From Phymorhynchus buccinoides (Eukaryota > Mollusca > Gastropoda > Neogastropoda > Raphitomidae): 64,000 bases of DNA. This document shows positions 1 through 10,096 of the stretch, piece by piece; the first letter of the stretch is position 1; each line of letters starts with the position of its first letter. The notes under the pieces were generated by a model. The model was not told where the DNA came from. It was given only the letters and a program-made list of their open reading frames with translations, and did not search any database. A program made the position numbers and the translations under genes. The DNA lies in contig CM065704.1 in assembly GCA_017654935.2 (NCBI GenBank), positions 23,843,220-23,907,219 on the forward strand, read 5' to 3'.

Positions 1-512
1 TGGTATAACGGGCAACGACATGGCCGACCGGGAGGCCAAGATGGCCGCCACCGGCCGGTCAGGTACCATCGTCAATATTAGTCTTTCAATTTTGGAATGC
101 AAAACCTTGCTTAGGAGATCAGCTTCCCAGGGGTGGGCCCGGGAACTCGAGAAGCATGCCAGGGCCCAGGGCCTGGGACCATCAGATAGTGCAGGGGGGA
201 CGGGACCATCAGATAGTGCAGGGGGGACTTTTCCTTTCTGTGCCACCCCACATTCTATCAAAAATATTCCGTTTACGAACCAGATCACACTTTTGTAAAT
301 TTAAAAACCTGATTTGTGAATGTGACAACATCTTAAATTTAGAACACCTATTTGAGCCTTGCACTTATATTAGGAATGAACTTACAGAATTTTTTCTAAA
401 TTTAAAAACAATGAAGATACTGTATAACCAACACACCATATTACATGGATGGTCCCCCCTGATAATGTTTGCAACGGCTCTCAGCCAGACCTCTTTTGGC
501 CGCCATTTCTAA
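1..512 (+). pseudogene. LINE ORF2 3' remnant (RNase H and C-terminal knuckle), frameshifted
   Basis: The window opens inside the end of a non-LTR retrotransposon polyprotein. The first reading frame contains GITGNDMADREAKMAA, which resembles the last conserved block of the RNase H domain of Jockey/Ingi-type LINEs (the GNexADxxAK pattern). A second frame, used from about position 250, contains CECDNILNLEHLF followed by a Cys and a Tyr, like the terminal Cys/His knuckle of many LINE ORF2 proteins. Passing from one part to the other needs a frame change, and a short duplicated segment (GGGACCATCAGATAGTGCAG, twice) lies near the break. The copy is therefore dead. The 5' part lies outside the window. 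Family assignment is by motif only. Confidence 0.6.
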
Positions 513-604
513 TTTAATATTTTTTAATTTTATTTTAAGAATTTACTATTTAATTGGTGAGGGTGGGGTCCCTCCGGACAGCGGGCCGGGCACCCCACTA
601 CAAC

Positions 605-710
605 CCCCCCCCCCCCCCCCCCGGGCATATTTACTTTAAAAAAAACAACCGCTTTAGAGATGGGATGCTTTTTAACTTCCCCCTCCCCCCCCCCCCCCCC
701 CCCCCCCCCC
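605..710. repeat. Poly-C tracts
   Basis: Two nearly pure C runs (about 605-622 and 681-710) sit about 60 bases apart. On the minus strand they are long G runs able to form G-quadruplexes. They create spurious proline- and glycine-rich reading frames. Such runs are error-prone in sequencing, so their lengths are uncertain. Confidence 0.8.
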
Positions 711-747
711 GTGGATGGGTGCCCGGCGCGAACTCCGGGGGGGTGCC

Positions 748-1036
748 TTCGTAGTCGTGGCGTTTTTTAGCCTAGCCTGAGTCCCCCCCGTCTGGACTCC
801 TTCGACGTCTCTCTACTGCTCGCGCGGGGGAGGAGGGGTCCCTCTCCCTCCCTCCCCCCGTCCGAGTAAGACAGAATCGTTAACCACCCCTCACCACTAC
901 CACCATTAGTCCTATTTAAATATAGTATACTAATGGATCTAAAAGTTGAGGAGTGTCCCCGTAGTCGTGGCGCATTTTTTAGCCAAACCTGAGTCCCCCC
1001 GCATGGACTCATACGACGCCTTGCCACTGCCCGGTA

Positions 1037-1070
<34 letters not shown>

Positions 1071-1182
1071 TTACACGCGCAGTCCCTCCCCCCCCCCCCC
1101 CGACCGGGAATGCAAGAATCGGCGGCCACCCCTCACTATCATCACTATTACTGACATTACCTATATTACTTATATTATTTAA
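748..1182 (+). repeat. Two tandem copies of a ~210-bp unit
   Basis: The block starting GTAGTCGTGGCG at 751 recurs at 961. The downstream order is the same in both: a T run, AGCC, CCTGAGTCCCCCC, a GGACTC block, a G- or C-rich tract, GAATCG, then CCACCCCTCAC and an AT-rich end. The second copy contains a G run of about 33 bases (about 1037-1069). This is a diverged tandem duplication inside the presumed LINE 3' UTR. Confidence 0.7.
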
Positions 1183-1669
1183 ATACTAAATTTGTACCCA
1201 TTAATTACTCGGCTCCCATGCCAAATAAATTAGTAAATAATTTTAATATATTTATTATATAAAATCGCTTGGCCGGGACAGGGAGGTTGTTCGTGCGGTT
1301 ACCTTGGACCTGGTCCCCCTATGCCCTACACATAAATACACATTTTAGGTCATCCACACATATGACTTTTTACGAGAACTTTTAATATTAAATATTTTAT
1401 CCGTTACAATTGGCATACCCCCAGGGATCTCTGGTTATATGGTATAACATCCCCCATACATTTTAATATAACATCTTATTGAAAAAAAAAAAAGATCTTT
1501 TATTTATTCTATCTTTTGGGGTTGTCTCGTCTCAGCCCCAGAGTGAAACCATCTTATTTTTGGAGTGAATCATTTAGCCCTCCATCTATTTAATAACCTC
1601 AGGCCCCTTTTGTATATATCTCATCCGTGCGGTGGTCCCCCCCTTGAGCAGATGGGCTCACTGACGGTT

Positions 1670-1895
1670 GTCGCGCGAGGATGGCTTGCGTATGCCTCCG
1701 TCAGTGGGTGCGCCTCCACTTGGCGGTTGTGGACCCCCGGATACAGACCCACTCCACCCGTTCCCATACCCGCTTACCCCTTGTCCGTGAGCAGGTCTCC
1801 CCCGCGGGGTGTGTGGGCCCATGGTTGGTTTTTGGCGCGGGGATGGCCTGCGTACCGCTCCACCTGTGGGTCCGCCCCCCCGCGGGGTGTTTAGA
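1670..1895 (+). repeat. Two diverged copies of a ~162-bp GC-rich unit
   Basis: GGATGGCTTGCGTA near 1679 and GGATGGCCTGCGTA near 1841 are each preceded by a GCGCG block and followed by a CTCC...GTGGGTCCGCC-like segment. The two copies mirror each other over at least 60 bases. Open frames across them look compositional rather than coding. Confidence 0.55.
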
Positions 1896-2514
1896 TCCTA
1901 CGGACCCCCTTCCCCCCTTCTTTCTTCACCTTCGCAGGGACCCGAGTCCAAAACTTAGTCCATGATGTAAATAATACCCCTTAGTAGGGAAGTCCCGGGG
2001 GATGGAGCTCCCTCCCCCGGTTGGACATTATATTTTTAACGCCTTATATACTCTAATTTTGTATATAGCTATAATAAAATTACAACTTTGTACATAACAA
2101 TAAATTTTTGTGCATATATACTTTTAAAATAAAATAAGGGCTCAAATTTGGCTTTTTAATAATAAAATAAAAATTATCTTTTAGCATGTAGCCCTGAGAT
2201 TTTAATCGATTTTAATCATTTTTTTCGGTTGGGTTTCAGTCTTCTGCCAGAGAAATAAAATCATTTTAATATAGACAATTTTATAAGCCTGAATACTATT
2301 TTACAATTTCCATCACATAAGTAGTAAGATTTTTATAATGTGGCTAAGAGTTACCTCCATCCCAAATTTTCTATGTTCTGTCTTCGTGGTTGTGATGTCT
2401 GTCAATCCTTTTGTTTTGTACATGTTTTATGTTCTAACTTATAATTAATACATGTCCCATATGTGCCCTGCCGGGTCGAGAGGACGTAAAACACCAATTT
2501 TCATTCATTCATTC

Positions 2515-2784
2515 GACATTCGTTGCAGGCCGTCATGCAGACTGAAGAGTCTTTCACAAGACGAAACAGCTGTCTTTGCATAGGCATTGTCTATCTCCCC
2601 CATTGGGAGAAAAAGTAAATCAGCACATTATTTTATTTTCTTCTTTTCAGAACACAGAACAAATCGCAAAGTTAAAGTTAAAGTAATTGAGTTTGTTTCT
2701 TAGGTTCACAAACACATACATTGGACACAAAAAAAGTTTTATTAAAGCAAACTATATATATGTCATGGGAAATATTGGAATCCG
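2515..2784 (+). repeat. 270-bp direct repeat, left copy (LTR-like)
   Basis: This starts at GACATTCGTTGCAGGCC and ends at ATTGGAATCCG. It is about 97% identical by eye to 4966-5235. The two copies bracket the Ty3/gypsy pol remnant, as LTRs would. However, I see no clear TG...CA ends, primer-binding site or target-site duplication. A strong 3' splice-site look-alike (a pyrimidine run ending in TTTTCAG, then AACACAG) lies inside. It could be an LTR or an unrelated duplicated sequence. Confidence 0.6.
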
Positions 2785-4784
2785 GGAAAATTCGGAATTC
2801 CAAAAAATCCGAGATTGTCCTGCTCCAAGATATTCCTGGTGTGAAGAACTTATCTGATGATATTATTGTACATGGAAAGACACAAGCTGAACATGATGTA
2901 AGTCTGAGAGCAACTCTGCAAAAACTCCAAGATCATGGTGCAAAACTGAATGGCAGCAAGTGTGAATTCTCCAAAGATGAACTCATCTTTTATGGACATG
3001 TTTTCAGTGTAAAAGGTGTGTCCCCTGATCCCGCAAAGATTGACACGATCACGAACACTCCAGCCCCCACAAATGTGAGTGAGCTCAAGTCCTTCTTTGG
3101 AATGACTCAATATGTCGCCCGTTTCATACCCGGCTACGCCACGATAACCGAACCACTCAGAAACCTCACGAAAAAGGACACACCATGGAAATGGTCAGAA
3201 AGTGAAGAAAAAAGTTTCGCGAAGCTGAAACAAGTACTCACCAGTGCTCAGGTGATGGCATGCTTTGATCCCATTGCTGAAACGGAAGTTATGGTCGACG
3301 CCAGTCCAGTGGGACTTGGGGCCATCTTGATGCAGCAAGGAAAAGTCATCTGCTATGCAAGTCGTGCATTAACTCCAACAGAGCAGAGATATTCCCAGAC
3401 AGAGAAGGAGATGCTGGCCGTCGTTTTGGTGCTGAACATTTTCACCTATATCTGTACGGTTCCGCCTTCACTATAGTGACAGACCACAAGCCTCTGTTAG
3501 GTCTAGTGTCCAGCTGCAAGCCTGCCACAGCAAGAATTGAAAGATGGAGGCTAAGACTCATGCCATACCAGTTCAATCTGAGATATCGCCCAGGAAAAGA
3601 TGATTTGAATCCGGCTGACTACATCAGTCGCCACCCACAAACTGTTCCTACTCGTGAGAATGCTGGTGAAGCATACATCAACTATTTCTCTCGCAATGAC
3701 ATTCCCAAGTCGATGACCACAGAAGAAGTGAGAAATGCCACCCAACAAGATGTGAGACTCCAGAAGGTGATGTCTGCCGTACTGACGGGCAGATGGACAG
3801 ACAAAGACGTTTTGGACTTTGTTCGATTCAAGGAAGAATTATCCATATATGATGGTCTGGTCCTCCATGGACACCGTCTGGTCATTCCTGAGTCTTCAAC
3901 ACAAAGTTGTCAACATCGCTCACCAGGGTCACCAGGGCATCGTTAAAACAAAACAACTAATACGTGAGAAAGTCTGGTTTCCAGGCATTGACCGACTTGT
4001 CGAAGATACAATCAACTCATGTATCCCGTGTCAAACATCATACTTAGGCCCAGCCCAGCGTGAACAAATCATTCCCTCGCCCCTTCCTCCAGAACCTTGG
4101 CACAGTGTTGCCATTGACTTTGCTGGTCCTTTCCCCTCGGGTGACTACGCTATGGTAGTTATTGATGAATATAGCCACTTTCCTGAAGTTGAAGTACTGA
4201 CCTCCCTGACTTCTCGCACGGTTATTTCCAAACTTGATGTGATTTTCTCCCGACAAGGGATTCCGAAAGAAGTCAAGACAGACAACGGACCACCGTTCAA
4301 TGAATCAGAATTCGCTCAATTTGCCAGAAACTTTGGGTTTCACCATCGCAAAATTACACCACTATGGCCTGAAGCTAACGGTGAAGTTGAACGTTTCATG
4401 AGGACTTTGAACAAACACATCAGAACCTCTTCAGCCGCAAACATGAACTGGAAGACTCATCTCCCTACATTTCTACGCCAGTACCGAGGTACTCCACATT
4501 CATCTACCAAAGTTTCTCCCTTTGAAGCCTTGACAAACAGAAACATGAACACAGGACTACCTAGCCCTCCTCATGCTGTTCAAAAGCCTTCTGTTCCTGT
4601 TCCTGCCAAGCTCAGTCAAAATCATGCTGCGAGCAAACAGAAAATGACAACGTACTCAAACCAACGACGACACACAAAACCCAGTGACATTCTTCCAGGT
4701 GACTATGTTCTAGTGAAACAGAAGAAAGAAAACAAACTGTCCACTCCTTTCTCCCCCAATCCCATCCTCGTCGCCATTTTATAG
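2785..4784 (+). pseudogene. Ty3/gypsy pol remnant (RT, RNase H, integrase)
   Basis: Three reading frames in succession cover the second half of a Ty3/gypsy Pol protein. The RT begins abruptly near its catalytic SDDIIVHGKTQAEHD block, so gag, protease and the RT fingers are missing. RNase H follows with VMVDASPVGLGA and, after a frame change near 3440, TDHKPLLG. A second frame change near 3895 leads into integrase, with its HHCC zinc region (HQGHQGIV ... CIPCQ), the core residues in AIDFAG, KTDNGPPF and NGEVERF, and a C-terminal GDYVLV block. Two frame changes and the 5' truncation mean it cannot be autonomous. Short fragments of this kind are commonly annotated K02A2.6-like in molluscs. Confidence 0.85.
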
Positions 4785-4965
4785 TGTCTGTTGTGTGGTC
4801 TGGAACATTCATTCTGGTACCAACAAACACGTAACACAGCTGGTGTGCTTTTGTTATTTTACATAAGATTTTTACCATTTCGTATTGTGGACTTTCAATC
4901 TGGTGCAAAGAGGACAACCATTCTCTTGTAGAAAGTCTTCTAGATCAACTTGAACATTCACTGTG
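4785..4965 (+). other. Spacer between integrase end and right direct repeat
   Basis: A stop codon follows the integrase C-terminal region directly. The remaining 180 bases show no coding signal and no obvious polypurine tract before the right-hand direct repeat. Confidence 0.4.
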
Positions 4966-5235
4966 GACATTCGTTGCAGGCCGACATGCAGACTGAAGAG
5001 TCTTTCACGATACGAAACAGCTGTCTTTGCATAGGCATTGTCTATCTCCCCCATTGGGAGAAAAAGTAAATCAGCACATTATTTTCTTTTCTTCTTTACA
5101 GAACACAGAACAAATCGTAAAGTTAAAGTTAAAGTAATTGAGTTTGTTTCTTAGGTTCACAAACACATACATTGGACACAAAAAAAGTTTTATTAAAGCA
5201 AACTATATATATGTCATGGGAAATATTGGAATCCG
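4966..5235 (+). repeat. 270-bp direct repeat, right copy (LTR-like)
   Basis: This is the partner of 2515-2784. The differences are a handful of substitutions plus a small change around TTTCAC(A/G). It again carries a splice-acceptor-like CTTCTTTACAG before AACACAG. It runs into a cluster of GGAAAATTC-type inverted repeats, as the left copy briefly does. Confidence 0.6.
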
Positions 5236-5360
5236 AGTTTGGGACAATTCGGAATCTTCCAGGGAAAATTTGGAATTCTGATTTTCCCCGGATTGGTCTC
5301 GGTAAAATTCCGAATTCTGATTTTCCACGGGAAAATTCCGAATTTTCCCAAGCTTACATC
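5225..5360. repeat. Cluster of GGGAAAATTCC / GGAATTTTCCC inverted repeats, copy 1
   Basis: Short imperfect copies of GGAAAATTCGGAATT-like sequence alternate in both orientations. The core at 5329-5349 is GGGAAAATTC, one base, then GAATTTTCCC, a perfect inverted pair. It is followed by a segment (GTTACAAGAATTGTGTGTGACAG) matched downstream of the second cluster near 6500, so the cluster and its flank form one repeat family. Confidence 0.65.
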
Positions 5361-5815
5361 GAAGTTACAAGAATTGTGTGTGACAGAGGAAAACTTAAAC
5401 TTAAAATGTTGAATGTGGATGAACTGAACAAGCATTACATCATCGAGAATGATGAGGAATATTAACAAACAAAAGTAATAATTATATGATAATAATTATA
5501 ATAATGATAATAAACAATAGTATTCAGTTGAGTATAGTATTGAGTTGCTTTGCAAGATTATGCGCTATATAAGCATTATTAATTATAATTATTATTATTC
5601 AAATGATTCATAATGCTGTATATACTATAAGTCAAACATAACAACATCTAAACAATATAAAACACAAATCATAACACATGTTATAAATATAAGCTTACAC
5701 CCAACCATGCGCATCTACGCACGTGCACACAAGCGCTCACACGCGTGCACACACGCACACACGCACGCACTCACGCATGCGTGCACTCACACGCGCGCGC
5801 GCGCGACCTATAACT

Positions 5816-5868
<53 letters not shown>

Positions 5869-6349
5869 TTTTATTGTCTCGTAGGGTGAAGCGAAGCAAC
5901 ACGACATTGTGACTCACATTCATACAGATGAACCTGCGAGACAGACAGACAAACTGACAGGCAGCGAGGTATATGAAGAGATGTGCCCTCGCACTATTTT
6001 CATATCCTTTCCTTGTTGTCATCAAATTAAACACTCACACGCCTTCAGAAAAGTTTATGGAACACCTGCAAAGAACTTGTCATGGAAAGGTATTGCAAAA
6101 ATCTAATATAATTGATACACTATTTATATTCCATGCAGTAATTTACCAATAAAACATCTCTTTCTTAGCTGTATTTGATGTGGAATATTCAACATAATAA
6201 GGTACAAATCCATAATTGATCATTAGGCATGCTTGTGCACGAGTTCCTAATGTATTTGTGTTAAGTGCTTTGTGATCACTAAAAAATAATTTGGACTCTA
6301 AATGTTTTTGAATTGTAACTGAATCGTTTTCTATGGCACGCAGCTACTT
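5361..6349. other. AT-rich intergenic DNA with simple repeats
   Basis: No gene is recognisable. There is an A/T-rich stretch with TAATAATTA motifs (about 5470-5690), a CA/CG-rich purine-pyrimidine stretch (about 5700-5805), and then the GA microsatellite listed separately. The rest shows no conserved block. Confidence 0.5.
5819..5864. repeat. (GA)n microsatellite
   Basis: About 22 uninterrupted GA units are followed by a T run. They lie directly after a CG-rich alternating tract ending in GCGCGCGCGCG. Confidence 0.95.
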
Positions 6350-6510
6350 GCTTGGGAAAATTCGGAATCTTCCCGGGAAAATTCCGATTTTCCCCAAGGC
6401 TGGGAAGATCCTTGGGAAAAATCGGAATTTTCCCAGGAAAAATCAGAATTCCGATTTTTCCCGGGAAGATTCGGAATTTTCCCGGATTCCAAATTTTCCC
6501 GTGACATATA
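6350..6510. repeat. Cluster of GGGAAAATTCC / GGAATTTTCCC inverted repeats, copy 2
   Basis: This is denser than the first cluster. TTGGGAAAATTCGG, CCCGGGAAAATTCC (6375-6385 is GGGAAAATTCC), GGAATTTTCCC and GATTTTTCCCGGG alternate over 150 bases and can fold into many hairpins. The following GTGACATATATATGC...AGAGGAAAGCTTAA segment parallels the flank of copy 1. Confidence 0.65.
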
Positions 6511-6559
6511 TATGCATAAGAGGAAAGCTTAATGGTGTGTTTGTTTTTTCTTCTTCAAT

Positions 6560-6600
6560 TTTTGATCGTTTATATATATATATATACACACACAAAAAAC
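6560..6600. repeat. (TA)n(CA)n microsatellite
   Basis: A TATATA run passes into ACACACACA and then an A-rich end, directly before a conserved-looking block that contains a ribozyme-like motif. Confidence 0.85.
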
Positions 6601-6619
6601 AGAGGCAAACAAGTTGCTT

Positions 6620-6670
6620 TTGTTCTCCCAATATTTCGGCGAGATTAATCTCGTCTTCCTCGGGGGACTT
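6620..6670 (-). ncRNA. Degenerate hammerhead-ribozyme-like motif
   Basis: Read on the minus strand, CCGAGGA is followed by a hairpin with the perfect palindrome CGAGATTAATCTCG and then GCCGAAATATTGG. The order, a CUGANGA-like box, a stem and then GAAA, is that of a hammerhead core with one mismatch in the first box. Hammerheads of this compact kind occur in Penelope-like and other retroelements of invertebrates. The assignment is tentative, and the core mismatch suggests it is inactive if real. Confidence 0.3.
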
Positions 6671-7037
6671 TATTCTTTGAACTGTCACAATACATTGGTC
6701 TCAAAACAAACAATCCAAATGGTTTGCCCAGTTCGTGAAATAGCCAATTTATAAATTTATAACTTTATAACTAAAAGCAATATGAATGAAAAATACTTTT
6801 CGTTCATTAGCACACATAGATCAAGAATTGTTTCAAACGAATGAGCTAAAATATTTTTATTCAGGCTTAATTTGATAAAACGTTTGATTCAACATGTGGC
6901 TCAGGCATGCCCCAGCTTAGCATCTGGTCGAGTTGAAGGCCATATGGGGGTGCAACTACAATGTAGAAAAGTGTGATACCATTGAATCAATCTTAATCAA
7001 TACCTTTGTGAATGTGGATTCAAAAATGTGATATACA
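6671..7037. other. No recognisable feature
   Basis: AT-rich, non-repetitive sequence with no coding potential visible on either strand. Confidence 0.4.
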
Positions 7038-7202
7038 TTGTCCATGTCATTAATTGGGCAAAGCCCTTTCTGTGTAATTTGTGGTTTGTCTGTTTTTCAT
7101 TTCTTTTGTTTGAATTTTGTTTCTTTTCCGAATTTTCTTCCTATTTTTCTTTTTATTCCATGTACCCCCATGGGGCTTTCGGACATAAACCTTGAAACCT
7201 TG
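7038..7202 (+). mobile_element. 3' end fragment of the CR1/L2-like LINE
   Basis: The end CCATGTACCCCCATGGGGC ... ATAAACCTTGAAACCTTG matches the end of the long LINE at 18940-18986. Both close with two copies of the 8-base unit AAACCTTG. Short 8-base tail repeats are typical of CR1-group LINEs. The 5' limit of the fragment is approximate, and no ORF remains. Confidence 0.65.
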
Positions 7203-8348
7203 ATAATACGGTCTTACAATGTACGTGATCAGTGATTTGGATGAGCTCTTCGCTATCATCAATCCAAGGAGACTGCACGCTTGTGTGTGTAATACGCACA
7301 CATGTGCTATGTAAATATTTAATGCCCAGAGCTTCTGATCCGAGGAGACTTAGCATCAGAAAAAGCAATATTATTTATAATGATAGTTGCTTGTCGCACC
7401 TTGCTATGGCAGTCGTACATGCTGGTAAGTAGTTCAGCAATACACTGAAGGAGCTCGGTGCGTTTTGTTGACACAGGTAGGCCTACATGGCCTAGGCACA
7501 CAACCAAACAAACAAGCGTATATCTATACTGATGTCCAAATGAAGCACCAAAGTAAAAGAATGTGTAATTCTTAATAGACATAAAAACAAACACCACATT
7601 AACAGGAGCGAGATATGTCGAGGAACCCAGCCCACTATATCGATCCATGGACTGATGTCAACGATAATGTCTAATTCTTTATTTGATAAAGCTTTTCCCC
7701 CTTAAGTTCAAATCACATAAGTATATAGGATATGGAAAAACAGCAGTTGAACCATTGAATAAGAACGTTTTTTGGATGGTGCAAGAGTTTGGATTGCAGT
7801 TCGAATATTATGATTTGGTCATACATTTTCAGTTGAAAAAAATAAACTTTTAACATTTTCTAAAATATATCAGATACTCGTTCCCTTTAACACGCATTTC
7901 AAATACCTAAATAGTCGTTGTTTAGACTGTTCTCCAGAAATAGCAATGTCTAAGAAGAAATGTTGTCACAGAATTAGCTACAGTGTTAAAGCCCTTACCA
8001 TTAGTATCTAGATCATAGTACATGGAGATGATCATCTTCATGGCACCAACAACTCAAAAGCCTGTGAACCATGTTCTTGGGATAACATTTTTATCACTTG
8101 GTCAGATCTGACTGGCGCCTACAAAGCATATATCTGAGACCAACAGCATAACAGTAAAACGGACACACTTTTCACACTGTACCAAATACACCACTAAGCC
8201 ATTCACATTGAAAATTGGCGGAATAGTACCTAATCTATTGACGATGGCGTCCATTATGACAAAATAATAAACAACACAAAACAACAACAACAACAAAACA
8301 AACCCAACCAACCAGCCAACCAACCAACCAAAAACAAAAACAAACAAA
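7203..8348. other. Intergenic, no gene seen
   Basis: Only one item stands out: a block near 7290-7332 (ACGCACACATGTGCTATGTAAATAT, then AATGCCCAGAG) that recurs near 13003-13040. An AAC/AACC-rich simple stretch lies at about 8265-8345. No reading frame resembles a known protein. Confidence 0.45.
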
Positions 8349-9118
8349 GGGTGTCGCCGATTGGTAAACATGTTCTTTACCCGTTCCGCCCCCTTAACTC
8401 CCCTCCCCCTATATATACCTGCACATACCTCCACACACATTTTAAGTGATTCAATCCAGCTGTTCACAAGATGCATCACATGAAAATCAAGGTGAAAGGT
8501 CAATGTCGAGAAGCTTCAAAATGTCTCCCACTGGGTGTACAACGATTTGTTTCTTACTACAACTTGGTCAAATGTCAAGTTCAAGGTCAAAGGGCTTCAA
8601 ATGTCTCCAATTGCATTCCTTAAATCATGATGATCAAATAATATAATATATGGTTATGTGGGTGTATTCCTAATGGTGTTTAAACTGTAGCCACGGCTAA
8701 AAGAAACAAGTTCTAAAATCAATGTCAAGGTCATCGAGATAATCAATACTTTGAACCACATATTATGACCTTGAGCCAGTCTAGGAATCTGCCAAATGTG
8801 CATAATTCTGATATGTATGACTAAAACACCAACTGTGACTCTACCAAGGTCTACGTCCTTGCACCCAACATTCGGAATCACCATAAAGCACTGCACTAAT
8901 ACTCCAAATTTGAAGACTGTAAGTCAAACGATGAAAAGATATTGCCACAAGAAGACATTTTGGTTTTTGGTTTTTAAGGTCAAACTTCAAGGTCAAGTTC
9001 AGCACGGTTATGGTTTGTCCTCTGACCAATTCGACACATGGTGATGCACCACCACACCTTTGAAGCAACTCTGTCCAGCAGTTCACGAGATATAGCCTGG
9101 ACAGACAAACAGACAGGA
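8349..9118 (+). repeat. Interspersed repeat with TCAAGGTCA motifs, copy 1
   Basis: It starts GGGTGTCGCCGA and ends near ACGAGATATAGCCTGGACAGACA. These are the same kinds of start (GGGCGTCGCCGA) and end (AGATATCCTTGGGACAGACAG) seen at 32085-33188. At least four TCAAGGTCA or TGACCTTGA words occur between them. No coding capacity is visible. It is probably a non-autonomous repeat family of molluscan genomes; the class is unknown to me. Confidence 0.55.
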
Positions 9119-9471
9119 AGACAAAGTTAAACAAAGATTCCAAAAATTTCGCAAAAGCGGCTGTTATTTGGTATCAACAAAATGCCAGACATCTCACCAC
9201 TGAGACAATCTGGGAAAATGTAGGGCTAAGTGAAAAGTCAAGTTAGAAGTTGGCCAAACCAAGTAAGCGGACGACCTGGCTAATTCTGCGTATGCGTGCT
9301 GCAGAAGATAGTTATGCTAACAGACATTAGTGGCACCAGCTGTGGTGTCCTTTTTGGAACAGAAGGTGTCGATTAAAAAACAACCAAAAGTTGTTTTTAA
9401 GTGTTTGGTTCTTTCCTGAGACACTGGGAGCACATTGATAAGGCTTTGCTATCTTGTTTTTTCCCTTTTAG
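9119..9471 (+). other. Intergenic or intronic DNA upstream of gene A exon
   Basis: No feature is recognised until the pyrimidine tract TTTTTTCCCTTTTAG that forms the 3' splice site of the next exon. Any earlier exons of gene A should lie upstream of here, and I find none in the window. Confidence 0.45.
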
Positions 9472-10096
9472 GTACAGAAAAAGTTTGCAATGGATGGATG
9501 GAACGATAGCCCATGACATGGTCACTACAACTTTCAAGCCATCTGTGTTTCTACAAACCAAATGCGGTGGTCTAGGGAAACACGTCAACGCATTTGAAAT
9601 TCGCAGCAATTCCTTGTACTATCTGTTTCACTGGAAAACAACTGTTGTGTTATGGGACTGCCTGTCACAGGCGAAAAAGTTCATACCGCATTTTCTCTGT
9701 GGAATGGACCGGAAATTAGACAAGAAAAGCGTAGTGAAACCCGCCAGCCTAAATTCAAGTGCCGTTCCTTTCAGCTCACAGTTTATTACCTGCCCTTCCA
9801 AGCACAACACCCATTTTTTTCTGGCATGTGATGGTGGCAGTGTGTGCTGGGGCAGTGGTGGTGTGCAGTTTGGTTCTGACAGTCACAACTGGGACATTCC
9901 TTCTGCTTCTTCCTGTCCTGCACCAGGGATGACATCATTTCCTCCATCCTACGCATGCGCAACAGGACATGGGCGTGTGCCATACACGTTTATGTGTGAC
10001 CACCAACAGGATTGTGGTGACAACAGTGATGAGTCGTTCTGTGAGTTTACTCCTTGTCGACAATGGAATGCTCAGCAACATGGTAGCATGAAACAG
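9472..10096 (+). CDS. Receptor gene A, internal exon: CTLD end and LDLa modules
   Basis: This exon sits between the acceptor CCCTTTTAG and the donor CAG|GTAATG. It enters in phase 2 and leaves in phase 0, the same phases as the equivalent exons of gene B. It begins YRKSLQWMDGTI, like the last strands of a C-type lectin fold, and continues through CGGL to LYYLF. Two cysteines that gene B has in this part are missing. Next come FFLACDGGSVCWG and an LDLa module (ACATGHGRVPYTFMCDHQQD, then DNSDESFC) with the calcium-binding acidic cluster. It encodes extracellular ligand-binding segments of a GRL101-like receptor. Upstream exons, including any signal peptide, are not in the window. Confidence 0.75.

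Larger units (their letters stand above)
513..2514 (+). mobile_element. Probable LINE 3' UTR ending in a CATT tail
   Basis: No credible gene is visible. C/G-rich blocks alternate with AT-rich DNA. The stretch ends in a GC-containing block with GGACGTAAAACACC followed by ATTTTCATTCATTCATTC, a short-motif tail of the kind that closes many LINEs. It follows the RNase H remnant directly, so I infer it is the same element's long 3' UTR. A composite of several insertions is also possible. Confidence 0.4.

Noticed and set aside
554..1182. Proline- or glycine-rich small proteins
   Set aside because: These come from poly-C and poly-G runs in untranslated repeat DNA.
2515..5235. Complete LTR retrotransposon
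   Set aside because: No gag, protease or 5' half of RT, no clear TG...CA termini or primer-binding site; only a fragment is supported.
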